NCBI GenBank assembly: GCA_031274985.1
Contig: JAISPK010000113.1
Span: 1-17,894 of the forward strand
Source of the DNA: Coriobacteriales bacterium
Lineage (GTDB): Bacteria > Actinomycetota > Coriobacteriia > Coriobacteriales > UBA8131
Direction: 5' to 3'
Length of the DNA: 17,894 nucleotides
Below, piece by piece: positions 6,534-14,360 of this stretch; positions within the stretch are counted from its first letter, which is position 1, and every line of letters starts with the position of its first letter. The notes beneath the pieces are model-generated. The model saw only the letters and a list, made by a program, of their open reading frames with translations. It was not told the origin of the DNA and did no database searches. A program made the position numbers and the translations under genes.

Positions 6534-7319
6534 CTAATGCTCCATAGTTGCCAGCATGACGTACACACTGGAAAGTAAGGTAAAGATAAATGCCTGTATT
6601 ACCGCCACGAAGAGTTCCATGGCATAGAGAACCGCAAGCAGGATGAGCCAGAGAACGCCCACGCCGCCCAGACCCAGAACATCGGCACTGAATGTCTGGA
6701 TAAACGGAGTAATGAACAATGTGGTGAGTATTGCCAGCGTGCCAAGCAGGATATGCCCGGCAAACATATTGGCAAAAAGACGGACGGAGAGCGTGAGCAG
6801 CCTGAGCAGCATGGAGGCAAACTCCAAAAGCCACACAAAGGCGGCGAGCGGAACCGGCTTTACCCCGTGCGGGGCAAAGGACAGGATGTAGCGTCCCAGC
6901 CCATGATGCTTAATGCCGTAGAAGGTAAAGTAGACAAACGAGATAATCGTAAGGGCCACCGTGGTGCCCATGGTGCCGGTTGCAGCTTTTGAACCGGGGA
7001 TAATGCCGATGAGGTTGGAGATAAGGATGAAGATAAAGATGGAGAGAAGAAAGGGGATGTGCTTTTTTGCCGCAGGGCCTAAAACGCCGTAGCCGATCTC
7101 GTTTTTGGTGAAGTCTACGAAAAACTCAATCACGCCGACAAAACGATTCCTGGGCACCAGGCTCAGTTGCTTTCTAGCCACAAAGACAACGAGCACTACC
7201 AGTGCCAGGATAAGAATAATAAAAGGAGTGTACGTGGTAAAGGGGCCCCAGAGTTCCTGACCTGCCAAAGTACTGAGGAGATGGGTTATCTCTCTCGGCA
7301 AATCTTCGAACGGATTCAT
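6534..7319 (-). CDS. atpB: F1Fo ATP synthase a subunit
   Basis: The a subunit forms the half-channels through which protons reach the c ring. The protein has 261 residues with five or six hydrophobic helices. The essential arginine lies in SVRLFANMFAGH (Arg180, counterpart of E. coli Arg210). The conserved SNLIGIIPGS segment is at 101-110, and the last helices include AVIQAFIFTLLSSVY. I choose the ATG at 7319, with AGGAGG about 9 bases ahead, over the in-frame GTG at 7328, which falls directly against that ribosome site. It is the first Fo gene after the small membrane protein at 7408-7692. Confidence 0.97.
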   Translation of the reverse strand: MNPFEDLPREITHLLSTLAGQELWGPFTTYTPFIILILALVVLVVFVARKQLSLVPRNRFVGVIEFFVDFTKNEIGYGVLGPAAKKHIPFLLSIFIFILISNLIGIIPGSKAATGTMGTTVALTIISFVYFTFYGIKHHGLGRYILSFAPHGVKPVPLAAFVWLLEFASMLLRLLTLSVRLFANMFAGHILLGTLAILTTLFITPFIQTFSADVLGLGGVGVLWLILLAVLYAMELFVAVIQAFIFTLLSSVYVMLATMEH

Positions 7320-7407
7320 ATAAGGCACCCTCCTCTGAGCAACTTACGGTCAACAAACAAACTGCTGAAATCTACAAAACTTCTACGAACGAGCCAGAAA
7401 ACGGGGC
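7320..7407 (-). other. Spacer upstream of atpB
   Basis: The 88-bp spacer contains a 5-bp stem, gagcc (7391-7395) with ggctc (7405-7409), overlapping the stop codon of the upstream gene. TTGACC occurs on the minus strand but has no matching -10 box at the right distance, so I see no convincing promoter for the atp genes here. Confidence 0.35.
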
Positions 7408-7692
7408 TCACTGTCGCATGAGTTTAACAGTATATACGCCCATTGCAAGCATAAAAACTACTATAGCACTAATTGCGAACGGTAAAAGGTATTCTCTGGC
7501 AAATAAAAAGCAAAAGGTCAATTCTATGGCCATAATAAGAAAGGAGATTAAGGTAGCGACCATTGCGGTGGCAATGCTTGCGGCGCCGTCCTTTTTCAAG
7601 CGCTCCTTTATTCGTGCGCGCGCAACAACGAAGGGGACGGCTCCGATGAGGCCTCCCACGACTCCTACGGCTATGGCTATTACCAGATACAC
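7408..7692 (-). CDS. Small three-helix membrane protein in the AtpI position
   Basis: A 94-residue hydrophobic protein encoded directly upstream of atpB, where many bacteria encode AtpI, a helper for c-ring assembly or cation handling. Predicted membrane segments are about 2-24, 42-65 and 67-90. A basic loop RARIKERLKKDG (25-36) follows the first. AtpI usually has four helices and about 110-130 residues, so this is either a short AtpI-like protein or an unrelated family. I do not assign a symbol. The start is GTG only 4 bp after the glyA stop with no good ribosome site, suggesting coupled translation; a later internal start is possible. The reading frame is supported by position and composition rather than by recognised motifs. 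Confidence 0.7.
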   Translation of the reverse strand: MYLVIAIAVGVVGGLIGAVPFVVARARIKERLKKDGAASIATAMVATLISFLIMAIELTFCFLFAREYLLPFAISAIVVFMLAMGVYTVKLMRQ

Positions 7693-7696
7693 AGGT

Positions 7697-8947
7697 TCAC
7701 AATTCAGGGTAGAGCGGATGGGCGGCTATGAGTTCTTGCACTGCGGTGGCAACTTCCTGTTTGGCAGCCTCGTCGTCGCGCCCGTAAATCGCCCGTGCGA
7801 TGAGCTGGCCTACCAGCAGGGAGTCCTTCTCGTCAAAGCCCCGGGTGGTCATGGCCGGAGTACCAACGCGGATACCGGAAGTCACCGCCGGAGGTAATTT
7901 GTCAAATGGTATAGCATTTTTATTGGCCGTGATACCGAGGCTCTCCAGGAGCTCTTCGGCCTCTTTGCCGGTGATGCCCGCGCTGGAAAGATCCACCAGG
8001 CACAGATGATTGTCGGTGCCACCACTTACCAGACGCAGACCACCCTCAACCAGACCCTGGCCCATGGCTTTGGCATTCTTGACTATCTGTGCGGCATAAA
8101 CACGATACTCCGGAGTGAGGGCCTCGGCAAACGCCACGGCCTTGGCCGCGATGACGTGCATGAGAGGGCCGCCCTGCGTGCCGGGGAAGATGGCCTTATT
8201 GATCTTTGCGGCGAGGGTCTCGTCGTTGGTCAGCAAAAAGCCGCCGCGAGGCCCGCGCAGGGTCTTATGGGTTGTGGAGGTGCAGATGTCCGCATACGGA
8301 AAAGCGCTGGGATGTACGCCGGCAGCGATGAGCCCGCTGATGTGGGCAATGTCGGCCATGAGATAGGCACCCACCTCGCGGGCAATGCGGCCAAATCGTT
8401 CAAAGTCAAGAAAACGCGGGTAGGCGCTGGCCCCGACGATGATCATCTTGGGCCGGGTCTCTTTGGCGATGCGCTCGACCTCGTCCATGTTGATGGTCTC
8501 GGTTTCGGGGTCAAGCCCGTAGGAGATCATGTTGTAGAGAATGCCGGAGAAGTTCACCGGACTGCCGTGCGAGAGATGACCACCGTGCGCCAGGCTCATG
8601 CCGAGCACCGTGTCTCCCGGTTTTATGCAGGCCAGATAGGCGGCAATGTTGGCGTTGACTCCACTGTGGGCCTGCACGTTGGCATACTTGCAGTTGAAGA
8701 GTTCGCAGATGCGCTCTATGGCAAGGGTCTCCACTTGGTCAACAACGTGACAGCCGCCGTAGTAGCGCTTGCCGGGAAGCCCCTCGGCATATTTATTGGA
8801 GAGCACGCTTCCCATTGCCTCCATCACTGCCGGCGAGATGAAGTTCTCTGAGGCAATGAGCTCAATACAATTGCGCTGACGCTCCAGCTCGCCGGAGACA
8901 AGCTGGTAGATTGCAGGATCGGTGTTAAGAAGAGCGGTTGTTTCCAT
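7697..8947 (-). CDS. glyA: Serine hydroxymethyltransferase
   Basis: This PLP enzyme interconverts serine plus tetrahydrofolate and glycine plus 5,10-methylene-tetrahydrofolate, the main entry of one-carbon units. With the start at the ATG at 8947 (AAAGG ribosome site about 8 bases ahead) it has 416 residues, the family norm; the longer frame to 9025 lies in the fmt-glyA gap. Visible are IELIASENFISPAV (28-41), KYAEGLPGKRYYGGC (52-66), the SLAHGGHLSHG loop, MADIAHISGLIAAG (197-210), and the PLP lysine in TTHKTLRGPRGG (Lys228). Its product feeds the formyl donor used by Fmt just upstream, and also purine synthesis. Confidence 0.98.
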   Translation of the reverse strand: METTALLNTDPAIYQLVSGELERQRNCIELIASENFISPAVMEAMGSVLSNKYAEGLPGKRYYGGCHVVDQVETLAIERICELFNCKYANVQAHSGVNANIAAYLACIKPGDTVLGMSLAHGGHLSHGSPVNFSGILYNMISYGLDPETETINMDEVERIAKETRPKMIIVGASAYPRFLDFERFGRIAREVGAYLMADIAHISGLIAAGVHPSAFPYADICTSTTHKTLRGPRGGFLLTNDETLAAKINKAIFPGTQGGPLMHVIAAKAVAFAEALTPEYRVYAAQIVKNAKAMGQGLVEGGLRLVSGGTDNHLCLVDLSSAGITGKEAEELLESLGITANKNAIPFDKLPPAVTSGIRVGTPAMTTRGFDEKDSLLVGQLIARAIYGRDDEAAKQEVATAVQELIAAHPLYPEL

Positions 8948-9025
8948 GTAAAAGCCTTTCGGGTTAGTGGGTGCCTTGTGGTAGTCTAAAAAAGCTCCCG
9001 TATCTCTTGTTTTGTCTCGCGGCAC

Positions 9026-9961
9026 TTAGCCGCCGGAACTCTGACGCAGGCCCGCCAAAAAAGACGTTCCTGTCATTTGTTTGCCGCCGTCCGGTTTGAG
9101 CAAGCCAATCTCCAGCGCTCCGTCTGCACACTCATAATACAGAGTTTTGTTATGGCGCTCTTTTGCCGGACAGGCTTCGAGCACCATGATCCGTTTGCCC
9201 AGGATCGTTGTGCGCGAGCGAGCATGGTGCGTACTGGCTCGTACTCGATTGTAATTCTCTAAAACCGTGAGCGCCGGGTCAAGGTCGATGCTGCCTTTTT
9301 GCACCTTGTCGGCATAGGTCGCCAGCCGGTTGTCCTGGCTGATCCACGCCAGCTCTCCGGAGGTGATGGCCTCAAGGTTTTGCGTGAGCAGCTCCGCGCC
9401 CATTGTCCCCATCTCTACAATCAGCTGCTGGTAGTTCTTGCCTTGCGTTGAGGTAGCTGCCTGCAGGCAATAGGGACCCACATCAAGCTCGGTCTCCATG
9501 CGCATGAGGGTGATGCCCGTTTGCTCGTCGCCGGCCAGGAGCGCCCGCTGAATCGGCGCGGCGCCGCGCCAGCGCGGCAGCAACGAAGCGTGTACATTGA
9601 TGCTGCCAAACGTGGGAAGGTCAATAACCTCGGAGGGGAGGAGCATACCATAAGCAACCACCACAATGAGGTCGGGGGCGCTGCGCTTGAGGTCTGCCAG
9701 TATCGTGGCATCCACAACGCGGTTGCCCTCTTTATTGAACAGGGGCGCGCCATCGTTGAGATTCTGGTAGAAACTCCGGGGCGTGTAGCAGGTGATTCCC
9801 AGCTCTGTTGCACGTGCCTTAACGAGCGAAGGCATCTTTTGTTTGCCCCGATGTGAGACCGCATCCGGCCTGGTAAAGATGGCCGTGATGTTGTGCTCGG
9901 CTGCCAGCGCATCAAGCGTTGGCAGCGCAAAGGTCGGGGTTCCCATAAAGACGATGTTCAC
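9026..9961 (-). CDS. fmt: Methionyl-tRNA formyltransferase
   Basis: Fmt transfers a formyl group from 10-formyl-tetrahydrofolate to initiator Met-tRNA. The protein has 311 residues, the usual length. The catalytic domain shows VFMGTPTFALP (4-14), VVAYGMLLP (101-109), and NVHASLLPRWRGAAPIQ (122-138) with the catalytic Asn122 and His124. Asp160 in ELDVGPY completes the triad. The C-terminal OB-like tRNA-binding domain (about 210-311) is present. The start codon is GTG, overlapping the def stop by 4 bp (GTGA), so the pair is translationally coupled. The def-fmt order is common in bacteria. Confidence 0.98.
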   Translation of the reverse strand: MNIVFMGTPTFALPTLDALAAEHNITAIFTRPDAVSHRGKQKMPSLVKARATELGITCYTPRSFYQNLNDGAPLFNKEGNRVVDATILADLKRSAPDLIVVVAYGMLLPSEVIDLPTFGSINVHASLLPRWRGAAPIQRALLAGDEQTGITLMRMETELDVGPYCLQAATSTQGKNYQQLIVEMGTMGAELLTQNLEAITSGELAWISQDNRLATYADKVQKGSIDLDPALTVLENYNRVRASTHHARSRTTILGKRIMVLEACPAKERHNKTLYYECADGALEIGLLKPDGGKQMTGTSFLAGLRQSSGG

Positions 9962-10518
9962 GCGCTTTTCTCCTGTTGTTCCAAGGAGGTCTCTCCGGGT
10001 TGTGCCCCGGCAGCTTTTGCCTGTTCAAATTCTTTGAGCTTTATCGAGCGTGTGATAGCATCAAGATGCTCAAACATCGTAACGCCTTCAAGATGGTCTA
10101 TCTCGTGCTGCAGGGCGCGGGCGTCAAAGCCCTCGGCCGTAATCTTGATGTCAGCGCCCTCAAGATCCATTGCGTCAATTTCGATATACGTTGGTCTTTC
10201 GATCTCTATGGTGATGCCGGGAATAGACAGACAGCCTTCGTCGGCACACTCGGTTTGTTCTCCGAACTTGCTGATGCGCGGATTAAGGATGAAGATCGGG
10301 TTTTGCTCCCGCTCTTCGTCTTCGTCGTGTACGCTGGTGTCTAAAACGATGATCTGTTTTGACACTCCCACCTGGGGGGCAGCCAGACCGCAGCCATCGT
10401 ACTTGTACATGACTTTTGCCATCTTTTTTGCGAGCTTTGCCATCTGGGGAAGCTCCTCAAGGGTGATGGGCTCACATTTTTTTCGCAATACCTGATCGGG
10501 TGAAAGGATGATCTTCAT
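9958..10518 (-). CDS. def: Peptide deformylase
   Basis: This metalloenzyme removes the N-formyl group from nascent proteins. All three family motifs are intact: GCGLAAPQVG (42-51), EGCLSIPG (94-101, metal ligand Cys96), and HEIDH (138-142, two metal-ligand histidines and the catalytic glutamate). The 186-residue length is slightly above average, with a Lys/Glu/Ala-rich C-terminal tail (about 165-186). The ribosome site ahead of the ATG is weak. The gene overlaps fmt and lies 43 bp after the Fic gene, so it is probably co-transcribed. Confidence 0.98.
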   Translation of the reverse strand: MKIILSPDQVLRKKCEPITLEELPQMAKLAKKMAKVMYKYDGCGLAAPQVGVSKQIIVLDTSVHDEDEEREQNPIFILNPRISKFGEQTECADEGCLSIPGITIEIERPTYIEIDAMDLEGADIKITAEGFDARALQHEIDHLEGVTMFEHLDAITRSIKLKEFEQAKAAGAQPGETSLEQQEKSA

Positions 10519-10561
10519 GGTGCATTCTGTCTCTGGGTTATACGTTGGCTACTCTGTGCTG

Positions 10562-11302
10562 TTACAGAGCAAGCAACTCATCCAGTTGGCGAATGACCAA
10601 CTCAACCAAAAACAACTGCATGGGCTTGATCTGCGGATTACCCTTTAGCCCGTCATAGGCTTCCAGCGCTTTGTAGTAGCGCTCCTTGTCGTTTACGTCA
10701 AAGATCACCGGCGGGTATTCGGCTTGTGCCAGCATGGTATTGATGATGATGCGACCTACCCTGCCGTTGCCGTCGCAAAACGGATGGATCTTTTCGAGGC
10801 GAAGGTGAAAAAAGGCAATGGTCTCAATGGGGTGCTCGTCTTCCGGGGCGGAAATCCGCTCGGCAAGCTGCACCATCTTATAGGGGACCTTTTCGTACGA
10901 AGTGGGGCGGTGTCCCCGGATCATCATGTTGTAAGTGCGGTATTCGCCGCCGAGCGATCTGTGCGCAATGAGCATCTTGTTGTGAAGCTTGCGGATCTCG
11001 TGCTCGGTGATGCGCGTACGGTAATTGACGTATTCACGACTCTGCAGGATTGCATCACGATAACCCACCACATCAAGATGGTCGGACAGTGACTTGCCCG
11101 GGATCACTACGTCGTTGGAGAGTATCTCTTCCATCTCGCGCTGCGTGAGAAGGTTGCCCTCAATGGCCAGCGAGTTAAAGATCTCAGCATAGAAAAAACG
11201 CTCCTGATAGGCATCATAGATATCGGGAGCGAACGTTTTTTGTGCTAGCTGGGCCTTTTTCTTGTCGGCCTCTAGAATAAGTAAATCAAGTTCCTCGCTC
11301 AT
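10562..11302 (-). CDS. Fic-domain protein, class II (N-terminal inhibitory motif)
   Basis: Fic proteins usually transfer AMP or another nucleotide group onto target proteins. The start at 11302 is fixed by AAAGGAG 8 bases ahead, giving 246 residues. The active-site motif HPFCDGNGRVGR (173-184) is complete and fits HxFx(D/E)GNGRxxR, so catalytic competence is expected. An inhibitory motif SLAIEGN (44-50), matching (S/T)xxxE(G/N), stands before the Fic core, which defines class II, in which a glutamate blocks ATP until released. GGEYRT (118-123) is also conserved. No antitoxin partner is adjacent. The target is unknown. It sits directly upstream of def in the same direction. Confidence 0.92.
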   Translation of the reverse strand: MSEELDLLILEADKKKAQLAQKTFAPDIYDAYQERFFYAEIFNSLAIEGNLLTQREMEEILSNDVVIPGKSLSDHLDVVGYRDAILQSREYVNYRTRITEHEIRKLHNKMLIAHRSLGGEYRTYNMMIRGHRPTSYEKVPYKMVQLAERISAPEDEHPIETIAFFHLRLEKIHPFCDGNGRVGRIIINTMLAQAEYPPVIFDVNDKERYYKALEAYDGLKGNPQIKPMQLFLVELVIRQLDELLAL

Positions 11303-11471
11303 CAGAATTCTCCTTTCGCCCAAAAAGGGATGTCAAGGTCGGAGGCGCTGGTGCCAGTACTCCGAAAAGTCCACGTTATTCAAACCATTGTACAGGCTCT
11401 CGTGCGAAGCGGGATACGACAAAACGAAAAATATCTGCAAAAACACCAACTCTGCAAGAAAGCGAGATATC
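11303..11471 (-). promoter_or_regulatory. Region upstream of the Fic gene, possible weak promoter
   Basis: On the minus strand a TACAAT -10-like hexamer (complement of 11387-11392) occurs about 85 bases before the Fic start, without a good -35 partner. TTGACA also occurs closer to the gene but has no -10 at the right distance. A promoter is possible but not established. No reading frame of note. Confidence 0.25.
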
Positions 11472-11506
11472 TGCCGGGCAACGGAGCATCAGCGCGTTGC
11501 CCGGCA
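11472..11506 (-). terminator. Strong stem-loop between the lipoprotein and Fic genes
   Basis: A perfect 12-bp GC-rich stem pairs tgccgggcaacg (11472-11483) with cgttgcccggca (11495-11506) around an 11-base loop. It begins 14 bp after the lipoprotein stop, the usual place for a terminator. The following bases on the minus strand (AGATATCTCGCTTTCTT) have no clean U-tract, so it may instead be an mRNA-end-stabilising hairpin. Confidence 0.5.
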
Positions 11507-11520
11507 AAGGTGAGGGAGGG

Positions 11521-11979
11521 TTATTGTTTCTTGTAAACCGCTGGTGCCTCGAGGTCTCCGAGAGTGATTTTCATTTCCATGGTGTCGCTGGTGAGCGAGG
11601 TAAAGGTATACATAAAGTCTATACCACTGGCGGTATAGTTAATGGCATACGCATCCCCGTTAGTGCTCTCCTCGAGTTTGAGGCCGATGTTTTTGATTTG
11701 CCAACTAAAGTCCAGGTTTCCGGAAGAGACCACGACGTTGTTAGCGGTTACCTTGACAACCTCTCCGTCGGCGTCACAGATCCAGGTGCCCACCAGCCAC
11801 GAAGGCGGGTTCATTTCTCCGGAGGTATTGATATTGCCCGACGAATCCTCTGTGCCGGCAGGAGTATCCGAGGTGTTGCTGCTATCAGAATTGTTGCCCG
11901 AGGGGTTGCTCCCGTTGCATGCAGCCAGGAGGGTCAGGGACAGGGCCAGCATCAGTGCGATTACCAGAATCTTTTTCAT
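11521..11979 (-). CDS. Small exported lipoprotein of unknown function
   Basis: The 152-residue protein has a lipoprotein signal peptide: MKK, a hydrophobic core (4-18) and lipobox LAAC with the lipidated Cys21. A Ser/Asn/Thr/Gly-rich linker (22-57) follows, then a compact domain (about 58-150) opening with PSWLVGTWIC, a start often seen in small lipocalin-like beta-barrel domains. That resemblance is weak and I assign no function. An AGGTGG site lies about 8 bases before the ATG. It is likely membrane-anchored on the outer face of the cell. Confidence 0.85.
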   Translation of the reverse strand: MKKILVIALMLALSLTLLAACNGSNPSGNNSDSSNTSDTPAGTEDSSGNINTSGEMNPPSWLVGTWICDADGEVVKVTANNVVVSSGNLDFSWQIKNIGLKLEESTNGDAYAINYTASGIDFMYTFTSLTSDTMEMKITLGDLEAPAVYKKQ

Positions 11980-12040
11980 CGTTTATCCACCTTTTCTCAA
12001 TAGTAATTCTTCTCACCTTTGGAGATACATCCACCAAACC

Positions 12041-12049
12041 ATTTTACCA
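12041..12049 (-). promoter_or_regulatory. Candidate extended -10 promoter of the small lipoprotein gene
   Basis: On the minus strand this reads TGGTAAAAT, an exact extended -10 form (TGn followed by TAAAAT), about 62 bases before the ATG at 11979. No good -35 box lies 16-18 bases upstream, which an extended -10 can tolerate. Confidence 0.35.
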
Positions 12050-12053
12050 GACA

Positions 12054-12180
12054 AAAGGGGACGTACCTTATGTCTTGTTGGTGTGACAGGGGGACGGGGC
12101 TGGTGTCCCATTCTTGCGATTTCCGGCGCTGCTGCGAGCGGAGCCATATTGGCACCCCCGCCCCGTCCCCCCGTCCCCCG
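12054..12180. repeat. GC-rich inverted-repeat element
   Basis: gggggacggggc (12089-12100) is perfectly complementary to gccccgtccccc (12160-12171), a 12-bp stem with about 60 bases between. Further G-runs and C-runs lie around it (12056-12062 and 12171-12179), and partly complementary ggtgtc/ggcacc lie inside. The composition is unlike that of the neighbouring genes. It resembles dispersed intergenic repeats of other Gram-positive genomes, but I cannot show copies elsewhere. It falls just after the PNP stop, so it could also act in transcript ending. Confidence 0.55.
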
Positions 12181-12187
12181 ACATCCC

Positions 12188-13036
12188 TCACATCAGGTCT
12201 GCGATGAGCAGGGCAAGCTCGCCGGCAGCATGAATGGTGTTTTCGAGAACTTCCTGGTGGGTGAGCTTATGTGCTCCAATCCCTGCCGCCATGTTGGTGA
12301 TGACCGAAATACCCACAACGTCAATATCGAGTCGACTTGCCGCGGTCACCTCGTGCACCGTGGACATACCCACCGCATCAGCACCCCAATGCCTGAAGGC
12401 CCTGATCTCGGCCGGAGTCTCAAACATCGCCCCCTTAACGCCCAGGTACACGCCTTCGTGCACCCTGAAACTCTCGTAGCTCTTTTTCTTGAGCATCTCC
12501 CGATATCTGGCTGTATAGGCAAAGGTCATATCAAGATTGGATCCGCCAAAATCCGCTGCTTCATTAAAAGTGAGGAGGGACTCTCCGGTAAAGTTGAGGT
12601 GATCTTTGATGATCATCAGGTCTCCGGTTGCGTAACTTTCGTTAATCGCACCGGCAGCATTGGTGAATATGGCCAGCCGCGCGCCGCCGCAAAGCTCGTT
12701 GGCAATAAGGAACGGCAGTACCTGCGTGAGCGGGTCATGGCCTTCATAACCGTGAATGCGCCCGTCAAGCACGGCAACCTTGGGGCCATCGGCTCCTCCA
12801 TAGTGACCGATTACCAAGCGGCCTGCGTGACCAACAACGCGAGATGCCCGCAAATGCGGGATGTCGCCGTAACTCATTTCAAAGACCCGGGGAAAGACCG
12901 ACTCCACGAGTATGCCAAGCCCGGAACCGGTAGTGAGAATGATCTCAGGCAAGCGATCTGCCTGGCTGTCAACAGCCTGCCATGCAGCTCGCACTACTTC
13001 TACGGCTTCGTTGATGCGTTGTTGTACCGGCAACAT
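12188..13036 (-). CDS. punA: Purine nucleoside phosphorylase, trimeric type
   Basis: This enzyme splits purine (deoxy)nucleosides with phosphate to base plus pentose-1-phosphate (salvage). The 282-residue length fits the trimeric class. Motifs: GSGLG (37-41), the phosphate-binding VVGHAG region, GRIHGYEGH (92-100), TNAAGAINESYATGDL (125-140), FETPAE (205-210), GADAVGMSTV (218-227), and the base-binding asparagine in VITNMAAG (Asn248). The usual GP before (S/N)FETPAE is GA here, a small deviation. AAGGAAA before the ATG is a good ribosome site. The gene follows purD by 40 bp, and co-transcription is likely. The symbol reflects the family; deoD-type hexamers are excluded by motif. Confidence 0.95.
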   Translation of the reverse strand: MLPVQQRINEAVEVVRAAWQAVDSQADRLPEIILTTGSGLGILVESVFPRVFEMSYGDIPHLRASRVVGHAGRLVIGHYGGADGPKVAVLDGRIHGYEGHDPLTQVLPFLIANELCGGARLAIFTNAAGAINESYATGDLMIIKDHLNFTGESLLTFNEAADFGGSNLDMTFAYTARYREMLKKKSYESFRVHEGVYLGVKGAMFETPAEIRAFRHWGADAVGMSTVHEVTAASRLDIDVVGISVITNMAAGIGAHKLTHQEVLENTIHAAGELALLIADLM

Positions 13037-13076
13037 AGTGTTTCCTTACTCCCGTCAGCCAACTGGTAACCGGCGA

Positions 13077-14360
13077 TTATTCCCAGGCGGCTCGTCCTTT
13101 GAGGGCTCGCTCACCGATGTCGCGACGATACGTCTTGCCCTCAAAGTCAATCAGGTCCACCGCCCGGTACGCCTGCTCACGGGCTGCCTCAAACGTGCTG
13201 CCCAGAGCGGTTACGTTGAGCACTCTCCCGCCGTTGGTAAACACCTCGCCGTTGGCATCACGGTGGGTGCCTGCGTGATAAACGGTGACTGCTTCAAGCG
13301 CTTCTGCCTCTTCGATGCCCCTTATCAGCTTGCCTTTTTCGTAGCTCTCCGGATATCCCGCACTTGCCAGCACAACGCTCACCGCCCAGTCCTGCTTCCA
13401 CTCAAGATCGATTTTGTTGAGTTTACCCTGCGAACAAGCAAGCATTACCGCCACCAGATCGGTCTCAAGCAAAGGCAGCACAACCTGTGTCTCGGGGTCG
13501 CCAAAGCGGGCATTAAACTCCAGCACCCGGGGGCCCGTGGGGGTAAGCATAAAGCCGCCATACAATACACCCTTGTAGTCAATGCCCTCGCTTACCAGCG
13601 CATCAACGGTCTTCTGCATCAAAAGTATCATCTCTTTGTGCTCAAGCTCAGTTACGATTGGAACCGGAGAATACACCCCCATGCCGCCGGTGTTGGGGCC
13701 CTTGTCCCCTTCCAGGGCACGCTTGTGATCCTGGGCTTCCACCATGGGAATCATATGAACGCCGTCAACAAAGGCTAAAAGCGAGCACTCCGGCCCGGTC
13801 ATGTATTCTTCAATCACCACTTTTGCGCCGGCACTGCCGAAACGACCGGCAAAACACTCGGATACCGCCTGAGCAGCCTGCTCATCGGTCTCGGCCACCG
13901 TAACACCCTTGCCCGCTGCCAGGCCGTCTGCCTTTACAACGATGGGAGCCGGATGGCGCTTGAGATAGTCGAGTGCGGCATCGGCCGTCTCAAACACGGC
14001 GTACTCTGCCGTAGGTATCTGATACTTAAACATAAGGTCTTTAGAAAACTGCTTGGAGCCTTCAATAAGCGCTCCGGCTGCAATCGGGCCAAAGCAGTCG
14101 ATGCCTGCCGCACGCACCTTGTCCGCAACGCCGGCCACCAGCGGTGCCTCCGGGCCGACAACCACGAGCCCTACACCGTGAGCGCGCGCAAAGGAAACAA
14201 CCGCCTCGCCATCCATCATGTCGAGCACAACATTGACAGCGCCCGGAGCACTCCCCCCATTGCCCGGAGCCACAAAGATCGTCTCAGACAACGGTGAGCG
14301 CGCCAAAGAGCAGACGATTGCATGCTCGCGTCCGCCGCTTCCCAATACCAGGATGTTCAT
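13077..14360 (-). CDS. purD: Phosphoribosylamine-glycine ligase (GAR synthetase)
   Basis: PurD joins glycine to phosphoribosylamine with ATP, the second step of purine synthesis, and consumes the glycine that GlyA can make. The start at 14360 (GGAGACAAC ahead of the ATG) gives 427 residues, the usual length. MNILVLGSGGREHA opens the N domain. The ATP-grasp domain shows PIVVKADGLAAGKGVTV (139-155), HKRALEGDKGPNTGGMGVYS (212-231), and the family signature RFGDPETQ. A longer in-frame start to 14405 lacks the family N terminus. It stands divergent to the large surface lipoprotein gene. Confidence 0.98.
   Translation of the reverse strand: MNILVLGSGGREHAIVCSLARSPLSETIFVAPGNGGSAPGAVNVVLDMMDGEAVVSFARAHGVGLVVVGPEAPLVAGVADKVRAAGIDCFGPIAAGALIEGSKQFSKDLMFKYQIPTAEYAVFETADAALDYLKRHPAPIVVKADGLAAGKGVTVAETDEQAAQAVSECFAGRFGSAGAKVVIEEYMTGPECSLLAFVDGVHMIPMVEAQDHKRALEGDKGPNTGGMGVYSPVPIVTELEHKEMILLMQKTVDALVSEGIDYKGVLYGGFMLTPTGPRVLEFNARFGDPETQVVLPLLETDLVAVMLACSQGKLNKIDLEWKQDWAVSVVLASAGYPESYEKGKLIRGIEEAEALEAVTVYHAGTHRDANGEVFTNGGRVLNVTALGSTFEAAREQAYRAVDLIDFEGKTYRRDIGERALKGRAAWE

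Noticed and set aside
8006..8851. Plus-strand frame of 281 codons inside glyA
   Set aside because: glyA on the minus strand has full-length family motifs here; the plus frame is a compositional shadow.
8948..9025. Longer glyA start (to 9025)
   Set aside because: The extra 26 residues do not belong to the family, while the ATG at 8947 has a ribosome site and gives the usual length.
10562..11302. Fic/antitoxin (toxin-antitoxin) pair
   Set aside because: The inhibitory motif is built into the same protein and there is no small antitoxin gene beside it.
11642..13069. Long plus-strand frame of 475 codons
   Set aside because: It lies antisense to the small lipoprotein and purine nucleoside phosphorylase genes, which have clear motifs, and crosses the repeat region. 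It shows no recognisable domain of its own.
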